Part shown: piece by piece, positions 40,700-51,306 of the stretch
Position numbering within the stretch: position 1 is the first letter of the stretch
Layout: each line of letters begins with the position of its first letter
NCBI GenBank assembly: GCA_016802295.1
Contig: JAESIW010000200.1
Span: 2,497,542-2,561,541, forward strand
Direction of reading: 5' to 3'
DNA from: Brachionus rotundiformis
Lineage: Eukaryota; Rotifera; Eurotatoria; Ploima; Brachionidae
Length of the DNA stretch: 64,000 nucleotides
Program-made: the position numbers and the translations under genes
The notes under the pieces: generated by a model
Told to the model about the DNA's origin: nothing
Seen by the model: the letters and a program-made list of their open reading frames with translations, nothing else
Database searches by the model: none

Positions 40700-42152
40700 A
40701 TGATGCAAAAAAACGTCGAGACCGATTTAAAAAATAAAAAATACGAAATTATTAATTCACTAATCGACCTAATCGAATCCAGAACCAAATATAGATTTAA
40801 TTTTGACTTTAAATTTATCAGACCCGAAGCCACAAATTTACAGAGCTCGTCGCCAAAAGGACTCAGCCTCTCAAGTCGACTTATTGATGATTACTTAATA
40901 GAAAATCTAAATTCGTTTGACAATTTCAAGTTAACAAGGGGCCTAATTGATTTATTTAAATCTTATTTATTAAGTAATTTAACAAGCTTAAATTCGAATG
41001 AAGAAAATGAACCAAAGCCTAAAAATTGTCAACTGGATAGCTATTTAGTAGAATTAATAGATGAATTAGACCAAGATGAGTTTTATAGTCCTAATATTCA
41101 AAGCACATTTTCTGAATCCATGTCCAATAATGTCCTGAATGACTCTTTTAACTTGGTAAAAATATACGATTTTTATGCAGAAAATTTGGTGAATGAAATA
41201 GTTAATGATGTTGGAAAAGAAAAAAGAGAAACCAAAGAAAAAGAAATAGAAATTAAAATTAAACTGCCAACATCCTTTAGTTATATTCGGGATTATTTTC
41301 AAAGGCGACATAGTGCAGACGTGGTTTCTTTTAATTACAAATCGGACTGTTCAAATCCAACATTGCCAAATATCATCGAAGATAGTCATAATGATATGGA
41401 TTTTTTCTGGCGAAGACATTCCTTGAATAACGCTTCCAATAAACTTAATAAACCATTTAATAACACAATGCCTATAATAGTTGTAGATTTTGAAGACGAG
41501 ATCGAAGGAAAATCAAGTTCTAGATCTAGTTTGGACAGATCCAGATTGTCTGATTCGGAAAGTGAGATAGCCAATAGCCAGTTTAAACAATACACCAAAG
41601 TTACTCTTAAAAACCTTTTGAATAAAAGTCCAATCAGAGCAAAAAATAAAAATGAACTTGTAACAGGTCGGAATGAGGATTTTTGCAAAGAGAATGTTAT
41701 TCGAAAATCAGAGTTTAGCAAACAATTGGTTGAAGATATCATATCAGACTCAATGAATACTGTCCAATGTATAATTAGGTAGGAATTTAATAATTTTTTA
41801 TAAAAATTTCTAATTATTTAAAAGAAATAATTCATTGTTTGCTCAAAATTTGGTAGAAAGTACGATTGAAAGCGCTTTGGATGATGTAAAAAATATAGTC
41901 CAAATAAAAAAGGTATTATTTATTTTTGAATATGAAATTTGATTAATCTTTTAAATTAAGATCAATCATTTATATTTGAAATGCGATTGTGTAAATATTA
42001 ACCACTACCGCAGGACAAAAGACCGACTTGACTGTAAACTAATGATCTATGTGATTTTTAATGTCTTGGAAGAACTAAATTACAGCAATTCTGCCATTTT
42101 TATATGCAAAAATTATGATTTAATAAAGAAATTAAATACACACGGAAAATAA
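40700..42152 (+). CDS. Unrecognised protein with repeated amphipathic helices resembling PKA-anchoring (AKAP) motifs
   Basis: Three exons, 40700-41778, 41825-41912 and 41961-42152, with GT-AG borders and matching phases, give 452 residues. I do not recognise the whole protein. Three segments share the pattern aromatic-x3-L-V-x2-I/T-I: FYAENLVNEIVNDVG (about 155-170), FSKQLVEDIISDSM (about 340) and FAQNLVESTIESALDDV (about 365). These predict amphipathic helices with hydrophobic residues at the spacing of regulatory-subunit-binding helices of A-kinase anchoring proteins; the AKAP idea is inference. The middle is acidic and Ser-rich. The C-terminal 60 residues contain a compact, mostly non-polar region with five Cys and no obvious zinc motif. 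No signal peptide or membrane helix is seen. The splice fit and open frame make it a real gene. Confidence 0.75.
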
Positions 42153-42771
42153 AAGTTACAGCTTAATATACATATATTTTTTTATATCTTCTTTTTTCAT
42201 TTTTTTAAATATTAATTAAAATAATAGTTAAAGTTTACTTTAGAACATTAAAAATTAGTTTAAAAATTCCCAGTAAAAGTAAATTTTATATACATCTATG
42301 AATCTTTTCGCATAATATTTATCAGTTTATTTACGGTACTGACATTCAATTTTACGAAACTTTTGATGCATTCAGGCATTCATCAAACACCATCTTTACC
42401 ATTTAATGCATTCCTACATTATGTGGTTTTAATTAAGGCTTTAAGTCTTGATTCTGCATTAAAATCAATGAAAATTTAGAAATTATAATTTTAAAATAAT
42501 AAAAATTTTCTAATTAGAAAAGATATTTTACTAAAAAAGGAAAATGTGAATTTTTTTTAGTTTAGAACTTATAATTATTTGGAATTATAAAGCAAGTTTT
42601 TTACCAAATATTTAGACAGTGCCACAAAAGTTGAGTAGAAATTTTAAAAATTCTTTACATCACACATTTTTTTCTATTCTTCAAAGAGAAATATTATTTG
42701 TAATTTTTGTTATTTTAAAAATAATACTTTCTCGTTAGAGGCCAATTGTTCAACTTTTTGTTCAAGTGGTG
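42153..42771. other. Intergenic region, no gene seen
   Basis: About 600 AT-rich bases between the AKAP-like gene and LINE remains. No coding exon or clear repeat was seen. Confidence 0.4.
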
Positions 42772-43991
42772 TTGAACAGATCTGGTGTAAAGTTAAAAGT
42801 GGTACTGAGATTGTGCTTGTTGGATGTATGTACAGACCACCTATGAGTGGAATAAAGGTGAAAGAAAATATAAATCAGTTCTTTCAAACAGCTCGAAAAT
42901 TGATAAAAAAAGAAACTTATGATGCAATAATGGTTTGTGAAGATTTTAATCTACCCAAAATATTAAATGGACTAGTGGTGAAAGTCTTGCAGTTGGTGAT
43001 ATTGAGAAGAAGTTTTATTGAGAGCTTAGAGGAAGTATTTTTGGCATAGTCTATTGATTTTCTGTATTCCATCACGAAAAATGAAGACATTAGTCTACTG
43101 GCTCTACTTCAATAGTAAGCTCGAAATGGTAATAGAGATACAAGCTTTGACATCGATTGCAGTAGCGGAGAATAGAAGAAATCTTAGAAAAGCAAACTTT
43201 GATGGAATTAACATTTTTGACTTTTAAGGTCCTAGATGGGATGAATTAAATATCGAGTTAATGTTTAATTAATCATTACTTTCAGTATTCAACAAAGAGC
43301 CTGAAAATGAATTACCTGACTTAAAATAGCGAACTTCTGGATCTTTTGACATTAAAAATTCATTAATTATACTCAATCTGGAAAATGTAGAGCGAAGATT
43401 AGTTAAACTAATAGGAAGATAATTTTCTTTATCTTCTATTTCAAAAACACATTGATTTCATTCCAAGCTGGTCACTTAGTTGGTCTTTAAATTTGAATAT
43501 AGAAAAATATTGCATATTGTATCAAATTCCTCATATGAGTATGAAATTTATAAAAATTATGGTATTTAACTTATTTTAAAAACATATGGATCTTGAACTC
43601 AAAATAATTTGAAGTGGTCAAACCAAACAAAATATTGCACCAATCGTGGTAATTGTTTTTTGGGTATGATAGTTATACTTTACCATTAGCTCATGATGTC
43701 CACTTCTTCGAACGACATTTCTGAAATCAATAAGGTCCAAAGAAGCGCGATAGAGATAATGCCTTCATACAGCTACTCAGAACAACTGGAAAATGCAAAC
43801 GATATAATTACATAATGAACAGGGTAGTAAATATTTGGAACAGTATCCCTCAGTATATTGTTAATTCAGAATCAATCAAATTTGAAAAATAGCTAAAACA
43901 AAAGGCTAAGGAGACGAATATACTGCCATTGCTCATGGCTAAGCTTGAACCTTCTCCTTGCCAAAAGGTCGCAGTGTTTAAATACTACTAA
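42772..43991 (+). mobile_element. Degenerate non-LTR retrotransposon (CR1/Jockey-like LINE), plus orientation
   Basis: A broken reading frame starting at 42772 resembles the endonuclease domain of LINE ORF2 (VGCMYRPP ... DFNLPKI, then after a stop SIDFLYSI), and the end (about 43700-43991) resembles the C-terminal part after the reverse transcriptase (INKVQRSAIEIMPSYSYSEQL, then NRVVNIWNSIPQYIV). Most of the reverse transcriptase between them is missing or unrecognisable, and there are several stops and frameshifts. It is an inactive, internally deleted copy. Confidence 0.75.
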
Positions 43992-44113
43992 TATATTTAA
44001 TTTAAAAACTTCATTTATTTTAGTTGATTAATATTCAAATAGCTTAAATGATAATGAAAACAAAAAAGACAAATTCAAGCTTTTATGTTTTTTATTAAAT
44101 TAATAATAATTTA

Positions 44114-45127
44114 TCATATTTGATTATAATTGTTATCAGTCCCTTTTATTTTCGAAATACAAAACAAAAATCCGATCTTAAATATTTAAAATAAATGATT
44201 ATTAAAAAATAAATTTAATTTACTTTAATATTTATAACTATGTGCGACCAAAATTCATAGTTTGGAATTGTTTCTTTTCCGCTTTTTCCTTTTACAAATT
44301 TAAGGAATAAAAATCCCAGAATCAAATACGAAACAAGCAAGGAAAAAATTCTTAAACTCAAATTATTAGATTTATCAATTAAATAATGACTATATTTTAC
44401 AAAATCAAAATAATTGAACCAACGTTGAGATCATTTTTTTCATCTCTAGGACAACACCATTTTGAATTTAGTTCAAATATCTAATTTTTTCAGTTATTTA
44501 AATAAAAGGTTAATTATAAATATAAAGTTAATAAACAGTAGCTTACATATGTTTTTAAAGGATCTTCATTAATAAATTTAAAATTGTCATCATTATCCGA
44601 GCATGAGCAATAAATAGTAGTTATTCTAAAAAAAGGTGTTTTTTTAAATTTATTGATAAAATTAAATAAAAATTACCTGTTTTCGTATCCGTTATAGTCA
44701 ATTAGTAAAGAATAATTATAGGTCAATGATGCCGTATTTAATATGCCGATATTGAATTCTTCTGTATTTTCTATACTTTTTTGACAAACCTTCAAAAAAA
44801 TATTTTTGTATTTGTAAAAATGTAAAAATAAATATTACCGCAGAATTTTTTGTTTTATTACAGGAGAATGGGGTACACGGATTATAGTAAAAATGATAAT
44901 CTCCAACAATGTCTGGACAAGACCTTAGGAATAAATTTTAAAAAAAATTTTCTTTACTATTAATATATGAACATTGGATTATCAGGTTTGTCCAGTGGGC
45001 TTAGATCAATGATTCTGTTTCCACCTAAATTTATTCTACATTTTGAACGGTCTAATAACAAAGTTAAATATGCAAATATTTGATTTAATGATAAACATAA
45101 AACTAAAGATTTAATTAAAATTCTCAT
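44114..45127 (-). CDS. CD-MPR-like (MRH domain) single-pass receptor, copy A
   Basis: Seven exons, all GT-AG with consistent phases: 44973-45127, 44839-44923, 44677-44789, 44547-44625, 44401-44480, 44224-44350, 44114-44176; 233 residues. A signal peptide (residues 1-20) is followed by an MRH-like luminal domain with paired Cys (SKCRINLGGNRIIDLSPLD; FYYNPCTPFSC; VCQKSIE; CSCSDN; SKWCCP), a membrane helix beginning NVGSIILIL, and a short cytosolic part with IPNYEFW. The helix-plus-tail pattern (GSILL ... G-x-E-x-x-P-x-x-x-FW) is that of the cation-dependent mannose-6-phosphate receptor. The last residues are YNQI, a YXX-hydrophobic sorting signal for adaptor binding at trans-Golgi and endosomes. 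A role in lysosomal hydrolase sorting is inferred from the family. First member of a five-gene cluster. Confidence 0.88.
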
Positions 45128-45298
45128 TCTATTTTAAAAATAATTCTTTATAATTCACGAGATTTTATTTTAAAAAAAGAGTATTTTTATCAAAATATTT
45201 GATAAAATTTAGCAAAAATTATCAATTTCTATTTAAAAATCAATTTAAAAATTATTAATTTTTTAAAAATTAATAATAATAATGATAATTGCTACGCT

Positions 45299-46018
45299 TA
45301 TGCGTGATGTATGGATTAACCAGACTGTAAGCAATATTTTAGTCTCTCAATATGTTATCTAGTTGATTTTTAAAAAGTGAATTGTTTTCGACTCTATTAC
45401 CTCGTTTGTTAATTTGTTCCAATCACTAACAACTCTGTTAGTAAAAAAATTATAACTCGAAACAATTTTTTGTAAGTTCTCTTCTTAGCCTGTATCGATT
45501 ACCTCTTCTATTATATGTACTTCCAAATGTTCGCTATACCAACGTATTTCATCAAGTCTATTCATGAACTTGTACATTTGTATTAGATCACCACGTCTCC
45601 TTAATGTTGAAAGTAGTGTTAGGTTCAGTCTTTTGAGTCTTTCTAAATAGCGTAATCAATTTGTGGACTACATGTCCCTTTGATATATAATAATCCGTTC
45701 TTGGGTTATTATAACCAATATGCATTACTTCACATTTTCACCGTTCATCGATCATTCACTACACCATTAGACAAGACTATTTATATCATCTTTTAAGTGC
45801 TCTACTTTAACTTTTCATTTAATTTATAAAATATACAATATATCTTGCAGTCATCCGCATAGAGAGAGAATCTTCCTCTGAATACTTCCGGTTGAGGTCA
45901 TTTATATAAATAACAAAGAGAAGTGGACCAAGTACAGAACCTTGAGGAACTCCACTTGTTACATATAGCCAATACGATCCGATTTTGCGTGACCAATCAC
46001 CACTTGTTGTCAAATATT
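45299..46018 (-). mobile_element. 5'-truncated, degenerate LINE (reverse transcriptase end), minus orientation
   Basis: Reading the minus strand from 46013, the reverse transcriptase motif SGVPQGSVLGPLLFVIYIND is clear, followed after frame breaks by the typical thumb and C-terminal segments (RRRGDLIQMYKFMN; TNRVVSDWNKLTNEVI). The endonuclease and the front of the reverse transcriptase are missing. It lies between receptor copies A and B. It is probably related to the LINE remains at 42772-43991, but little of the two copies overlaps. Confidence 0.8.
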
Positions 46019-46064
46019 GGTGAAATATTACTTTTTCTATAATAAGAATTAATCAAAAATGGTT

Positions 46065-46440
46065 GTTTGGCTGAGTTTGAAATAAGAGTAAGAAAAATCT
46101 TTGAATATTTATTAAAAATTAGAAATTAAATAAAATAGCTAATATATAAATAAATATTAGGTGATTTTGTTCAAAATTTATTTTTTAAATTTGATTGTAT
46201 GTATTGCTGTTTCGGCTGACTTTGGAAAAGGTGAAAGATACACCAGACTTGAAAAGATAAATTTTTTATCTGTGTTTTTGTTTTAAATTTAATTTTAGTA
46301 CTTTAATGTCTGAGGGTAATGAAGACCAAAACTGGTAATGAGGAATCATCTCTGTTCCATTTTTTTTTTGAAAAAATTTCAAATAAACTATTCCGGCAAC
46401 AAAATATACCAAGACAATGACACATAATCTAATTTTTAAA
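46065..46440 (-). repeat. Duplicated block: 3' end of receptor copy B, also present at 51185-51560
   Basis: The last two coding exons and the downstream flank of copy B are nearly identical (about 90-95% by eye) to those of copy D at about 51185-51560, although the upstream exons of B and D differ much more. Recent duplication or gene conversion of the 3' part explains this. Confidence 0.8.
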
Positions 46441-49085
46441 TGTTAAAATCTTTATCATGGTTACTTTTGAGAGTTGTCTTCTCATTCTAATAAAATTATT
46501 TAAAAGCTTTAATAAATAACTTTGTTTGTTTGGATTTGTGAAGTTCCTTTCAATTCAAAAAACTTTTTTACCTTAAGAAATAATTTAGTTCAGAAAAATG
46601 CTTAATCTTAAGCAAGTTTGCTTAATGCAGAAAATAAGTCTGCAAATAACTCGCCAATTTTCTGCATTTTTAACATTTCAAAAAGTACTCTAATATACTG
46701 TGTAATTACTCTGTAGAGTTTGTTCAGAAATATATTTTCAGATCAACCCAAGTTGCTTAAGATTAATTTACTGAAGTAAATTATTCCGGGTCTTGTCGCT
46801 TATGTTATCGGTAGATAACCAAATAAGTTATCGAGGTGGTCACTGCTGGAAAGGTTATCTACTAGATAACCTATTAGTTATCGGTCAGATATGTTATCTG
46901 AAATGATAACATAAACGTTTTACCTATAACCAAAAACAAATTAAATTTTTTAACACAACTTTCCAAAAAATTTGTCTTCATTGTATATTACATAATAAAT
47001 AAATAATTTGAAAAATATGTGACTCATTAAATTTAAAAAAAAGTAAAAGCAAAAGTTTTTTTAAAAAAATTTTGAATTTAATAAAAAACGTTCAAAGGAT
47101 GCAAAAAATGTATTACTTTATTGGCGATGTTCCTCATGCTGCAAGTTTAAGACTGTTTTCGATGGATCTTTTTTTTCTCTCTTCCGTAAATCACCTAAGA
47201 TATTAGTAGAATTAATTAAATATTGGAGCTCACAGTTGACAATAGCAAAAAGTCTTAGTTTAATTAAACTAAACTTAGAAGAAGATTTAGGAAGAGAGTT
47301 TGTGTCATTTGTTTTTTACCGTCTTCGCCAAATGTGCAGTCTTGGTTTAGATAAAGGAAGTCTTTTATTGGGTGGGAGTGGAAAAATTGTAGAGATTTAC
47401 GAAAGTTTGTATGCAAGAGTTAAATTTAATAAAGGAAAAGACCTCAAAAGAGCCCAAGTTTGGGTCTTTGGTTTAGTAGAGAGAACGTGGGACTCTCCGA
47501 TAGTGTTTGTGATGCTGAAGATATTTCTCCAGATGATGATGATAAGGAAATTGTGTCAAATCTTCCTAATAATCAGCTAAAGATTTCAAGCATAACAAAA
47601 AAAATAGATGAATTATCTTCTGATTTGAAAAAAAAGGCTGTTTTGTGTGAGATTCGAGCATTGGAAATACCTGAAAATTCAAGTGAAACTACCGAGTTAC
47701 TAAAAAAAACTTTGAGCAAAAAAAAAATCCTATACCATGTCCTGTTTGTGGTGCTTACATGGAAGGTGAGCGTGGAGTAAATATGCATCTAGCTCGAAGT
47801 CATAGAGACAAAAAATAAATATGTTTTTTTACATTTTTTAATAAGAATTTAAGTCCTGATTTAGTTTACTATTAGTTTAGAATAATTGATTATAGACTGT
47901 GAATAAAATTATATGATATTTTTTTTTATTAATGTTATTGTATTTTAAGTTTAGATAACCTAAATTAAAAGAAAAATTTTTTTTTAATTTCAGATAACAT
48001 GTCTGACCGATAACTAATAGGTTATCTAGTAGATAACCTTTCCAGCAGTGACCACTTCGATAACTTATTTGGTTATCTACCGATAACATAAGCGACAAGA
48101 CCCATTATTCCTTAGGGTAAAAAAGTTATTTAAGTTTTTCTAAGTTAAACGACCAAATTGATTGGAACTTAACAGCCCTAAAAAGCTTTTTTAAATTTTA
48201 TAATAAATTAGCTAATAAATCTAAAATTTACATGATTAAAAGAATTGAACCAAAGCTTAGACTTTTTTGTTTTATAGGACAACAGTACTTTGATTTCAAG
48301 ATGAGTTGCTTTGAAATATGTTTAAGAAATTAATGAATAAATATATTCTAATTACATAATTACATAATTGTCTCTCGGGCTCTCACTAAAAAATTCAAAA
48401 TTTTGCTGATCATGACACTCACAGCGAACCCTTGACGTAACATCTCTATAATAGATTAAAAAATTTTATTTTTTTTTTCGATTGTAGTTTTTTATCAAAA
48501 GAGCCGAGTTCTTGATATTAATTAATCGAAAAGTAAATATTTTTAAATAAATAATTTTGATTCAACAGTATTTTGAATTTAGTTATGAATTTAAAATACT
48601 TAATAATACCCATGATCGTATTTTAAATAAACTGAATCGGTATTTTCGAAATTAACAGAATCTTGATCTCCACAATTTTTTGATCCAATATTTATGGTCT
48701 TCTTACAGATCTAATTTTTATAAAAAAATATAATTTTACGAATTAAAATATCCAAATGTTACCGCGGCAGATTTTGTGGAATCAAATTCACAGGTAATTG
48801 GATCACATGGATTGTAATAAAATTGACTAGAACCGGTATCATCTACAGTCGACCTTTAATTCAGAATATTTTTTTCCATAAACAATTTTTCATTTTAAAA
48901 TACATGGGATTTGAGGGGTTATTTAATGGAGCAAGATCAATGATACTTCCATCATTTAATTTAACTTTACAATTTGACAATTTTTCAGTAGAAATTTCTT
49001 TTCCATTTAGATCATAACTATAAAATCTTAGACTTTCAATCTGATTAAAGATGAAAATTAAGAAAACTGAACCAAAAAATTTCAT
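46185..49085 (-). CDS. CD-MPR-like (MRH domain) single-pass receptor, copy B
   Basis: Seven exons with consistent phases: 48904-49085, 48763-48853, 48610-48710, 48364-48445, 48232-48308, 46302-46428, 46185-46247; 240 residues. Layout as in copy A: signal peptide (about residues 1-19), a Cys-containing MRH-like domain (SNCKVKLNDGSIIDLAPL; FYYNPCDPITC; ICKKT; NCGDQDS; RCECHD; KYCCP), a membrane helix (SLSFGSILLI continuing into LCVIVLVYFVAGIVYLKFF), IPHYQFW in the tail and a terminal YNQI. The penultimate intron (46429-48231, 1.8 kb) contains a Merlin transposon nested in an older MITE, yet coding exons and splice sites remain intact. The position where other copies have Arg or Lys before the CEC motif is not basic here, so sugar binding is doubtful. 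Confidence 0.86.
46788..48103 (+). mobile_element. Merlin-type DNA transposon with degenerate transposase
   Basis: A 1316-bp element with 116-bp terminal inverted repeats (46788-46903 and 47988-48103) differing at only two positions and starting GGGTCTTGTCGCTTATG. It is flanked by a perfect 8-bp target duplication ATTATTCC (46780-46787 and 48104-48111). The interior (about 47120-47530) encodes part of an IS1595/ISXO2-like transposase (GGSGKIVEIYESLYARVKFN ... VWVFGLVERT), the hallmark of Merlin elements. The expected first catalytic Asp in VEIDES is Tyr here and later catalytic motifs are missing, so the copy is not autonomous. Near-identical ends suggest a fairly recent insertion. A second frame inside the element ends in a zinc-finger-like motif (separate entry). 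Confidence 0.88.
47460..47817 (+). pseudogene. Non-transposase ORF inside the Merlin element, ending in a C2H2-like zinc finger
   Basis: After the transposase remnant a different frame is open from about 47460: an acidic stretch (EDISPDDDDKE), a Lys/Leu-rich helix, then, after a one-base frame change in a run of ten A at about 47717-47726, PIPCPVCGAYMEGERGV followed by NMHLARSHRDKK and a stop at 47815-47817. The Cys and His spacing (C-x2-C-x12-H-x4-H) fits a C2H2 zinc finger. It is not part of Merlin transposases I know; it could be a captured host fragment or an accessory protein. The frame break makes this copy non-coding as it stands. Confidence 0.55.
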
Positions 49086-49689
49086 CTAAATGATAAATTT
49101 TATTCAATAATTAAAAAATTTTGTTTATTACTGTATTAGGCTATTTTTAGAGAGGATATTTCAAAAATTTTAACAAGTATTTTATGTTAATTTCAATTCA
49201 AAAAGTCTAATGTCACTTGATTTGAAAAATCATTTGATTAAATTAAAAAAATAATTTTTACGATTGTAATATAATTATTTAGAAAATAAATTAAATCATT
49301 TATCTTCAATGTTTCAAAAACAGCAATGTTTAATTGATAAAAAGCAAAATGAATATTTATTGAAAGTTTTTATTTTTAATTTTTTGAAAAATATTAAGCT
49401 ATTTCAAAATTAGACTTCTTTTAACAGCTTAATTCAACATAAATGAATAAAAATTCTCGGAATTTTTTTATACCGAAAAAATAAAAATTTTAACAGTCGA
49501 AATTTTCAATTTAGAATAAATTTTTAATTAATCAAAAAATATATTTCTGCACAAACTTTCCAGAGTAATTGTACAGTAGACTTGACAGGAAATAATAATT
49601 TTTATACTGTTATTTTTAGGTCAAAATCAAAGTTAGTTTTAATTGTGCTTTTGATCTACTGATATGAAAACATTTTTTTTGAACATATG

Positions 49690-50545
49690 ATATGACAATT
49701 CTACAATGATAAAAAATCACGTGAAGTAATCTTTCTTTTTAAAAAATGTGATGAATTAATAAAAATCAAAAAATACATTAAATTAAGAAAAATTACTTAG
49801 ACAATTTGAATAAATGGTGAGTTTAAAGGAATATATCTTTATTGCATTCTGTGTAATAAATTGCTCGGAATCAAAAAACTTGTTCAATATTAGTTCGAAA
49901 ATAACTCCATTATCAAGTTGTAAGGCTCAGTTAGATGATGGTCGATTTATCGACTTAACATCACTCGATGATCCATCTAAACCAAGGTATTTCAAATGTT
50001 TTCAGTCAAACAATTAAAATGAATTTTTTATAAAGGGTAGCTCAATCTGGTGGTTATAATTATAAATTCAATCCATGTACTCCGATTGTATGTCAATCAG
50101 GTGCTCAAGCTTCAGCAGCAGTAAAATAAGATTTTTGCTGAAATATTTCTTAGTTTAAATTGATTATTTGATCAGGTTTGCCAGGTTTCAACTGATGGTT
50201 CATTAAAATATAATTGTGGAGACCAATCTAATGTCCAATTTAACTATGATGGAAGTATTTTTACAATGACTTTTACTGCTGGACAATTTACGGATAAAAA
50301 GTATTTTTAAATAAATGACATATTTCAATTTAATGATAAAAATTCCAAAGGACTTCAAATATTAAGTGTATTTGCTCGAAAACAGAGAGTTTTAGTGGTA
50401 GCGAGACAACTGAGAATAATTATGTTAGAAATTTACATCAATGATTTAAAAATTAAGATTAAATTTTTTTATTCTTAAAGGAGTTTACTTTTGATTCACC
50501 ATGTTGTTGTCCAGATGGATGTTCAGGTAATAAGCCAAATACAAT
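49690..50545 (+). repeat. Duplicated block carrying receptor copy C; its partner at 53852-54705 carries the front of copy E
   Basis: From about 130 bases upstream of the start codon to just after the exon ending PDGCSG, the two blocks match almost base for base (about 97% by eye), including introns. The similarity stops abruptly after ACAATGCAT at about 50545 and 54705. This marks a recent duplication with a clean downstream breakpoint. Confidence 0.9.
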
Positions 50546-50609
50546 GCATTTAAGTTTTTTATTTAAACTTGATGTATATATTAAAAATGAAGAATATTTA
50601 GATGATTAA
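49814..50609 (+). CDS. CD-MPR-like protein without membrane helix, copy C (chimeric tail)
   Basis: Exons 49814-49986, 50036-50120, 50176-50300, 50351-50423 and 50481-50609 give 194 residues. The first four exons and the start of the fifth match copy E closely: signal peptide (about 1-20), SSCKAQLDDGRFIDLTSLDD, YKFNPCTPIVC, VCQVS, YNCGDQ, SPCCCPDGC. In copy E an intron follows and leads to the membrane exon; here the exon reads on in frame through NKPNTMHL into a short tail ending KNEEYLDD at 50607-50609. That tail closely resembles the C-terminus of the unrelated protein at 56233-56595 (QNEDKLDD). The product would be a secreted soluble MRH-like protein. The fourth donor site is the less usual GTTAGA, shared with copy E. 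A decaying truncated duplicate is the alternative. Confidence 0.7.
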
Positions 50610-51306
50610 ATTATTTAAGTAATGAAATAATTGAATTTTTTTATTTTCTCAAGGACTTTAATATTTATTTTATGACATTTAATTTTATTTTGTGATACCT
50701 AATTACTTAAAACGACAACTAATACTTTTAATTTACGATTTTTACATTCAATTGACTAATTTTTTGTTGACAAAATAATATAAATAAATGACACTTTAAT
50801 ATTCTTTCATTATTTTTTTTATAAATATTTGCTACTTTCTTTCAAAATAAACTAAATCAAATAACAAATTGTAATTTTTAGCATGACTTCTGTGTTAATA
50901 TTTTATTTATTAAAATTTTTCTATTTATATATTTTTTGATATTTATCTTGAAAAATTAATGAAATTACTTTATTAAAAAACAATTGACTTATTTCATCAT
51001 GATTTACAACTGAAGTTTCAGATAAAATAATATTTTAAAAATTTCATCATATTCTAAATATTTTAATTACAATCAGTATTGTTTCCCAAAATAAAATATT
51101 GATAATTTATTTTTTGAAGTTAAGCAATAAATCAAAAAAAAATTTTAAATCTTAGCTTTTATCGCATGAAATACTGTTTTTGTTGAGTCTTAAATAAGAG
51201 AAAGAAAAATTTCTTAATATTTATTAAAAATTAGAAATTAAATAAAATAGCAATTTTCTTTTAAATTTAAAATAAATATTAAGTGATTTTGTTCAAAATT
51301 TATTTT
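50610..51306. other. Intergenic region, no gene seen
   Basis: About 700 AT-rich bases between receptor copies C and D, which converge here. The part after about 51185 belongs to the block shared with the 3' flank of copy B. Confidence 0.45.

Larger units (their letters stand above)
46561..48127. mobile_element. Older MITE interrupted by the Merlin element
   Basis: The left end at 46561-46615 (AACTTTTTTACCTTAAG and onward) is an imperfect inverted copy of the sequence made by joining 46745-46787 to 48112-48127, that is, the right end with the Merlin insertion removed. The original element was about 240 bp. Shared words include AACTTTTTTACC, AATAATTTA and TTAATCTTAAGCAA. It lies in an intron of receptor copy B. 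Confidence 0.6.

Noticed and set aside
46788..48103. hAT superfamily assignment from the 8-bp target duplication
   Set aside because: The interior resembles IS1595/ISXO2 transposase, and Merlin elements also make 8- to 9-bp duplications.
48823..49017. Plus-strand frame antisense to receptor copy B exon 1
   Set aside because: Shadow of the minus-strand signal peptide exon, whose family match and splice phases are clear.
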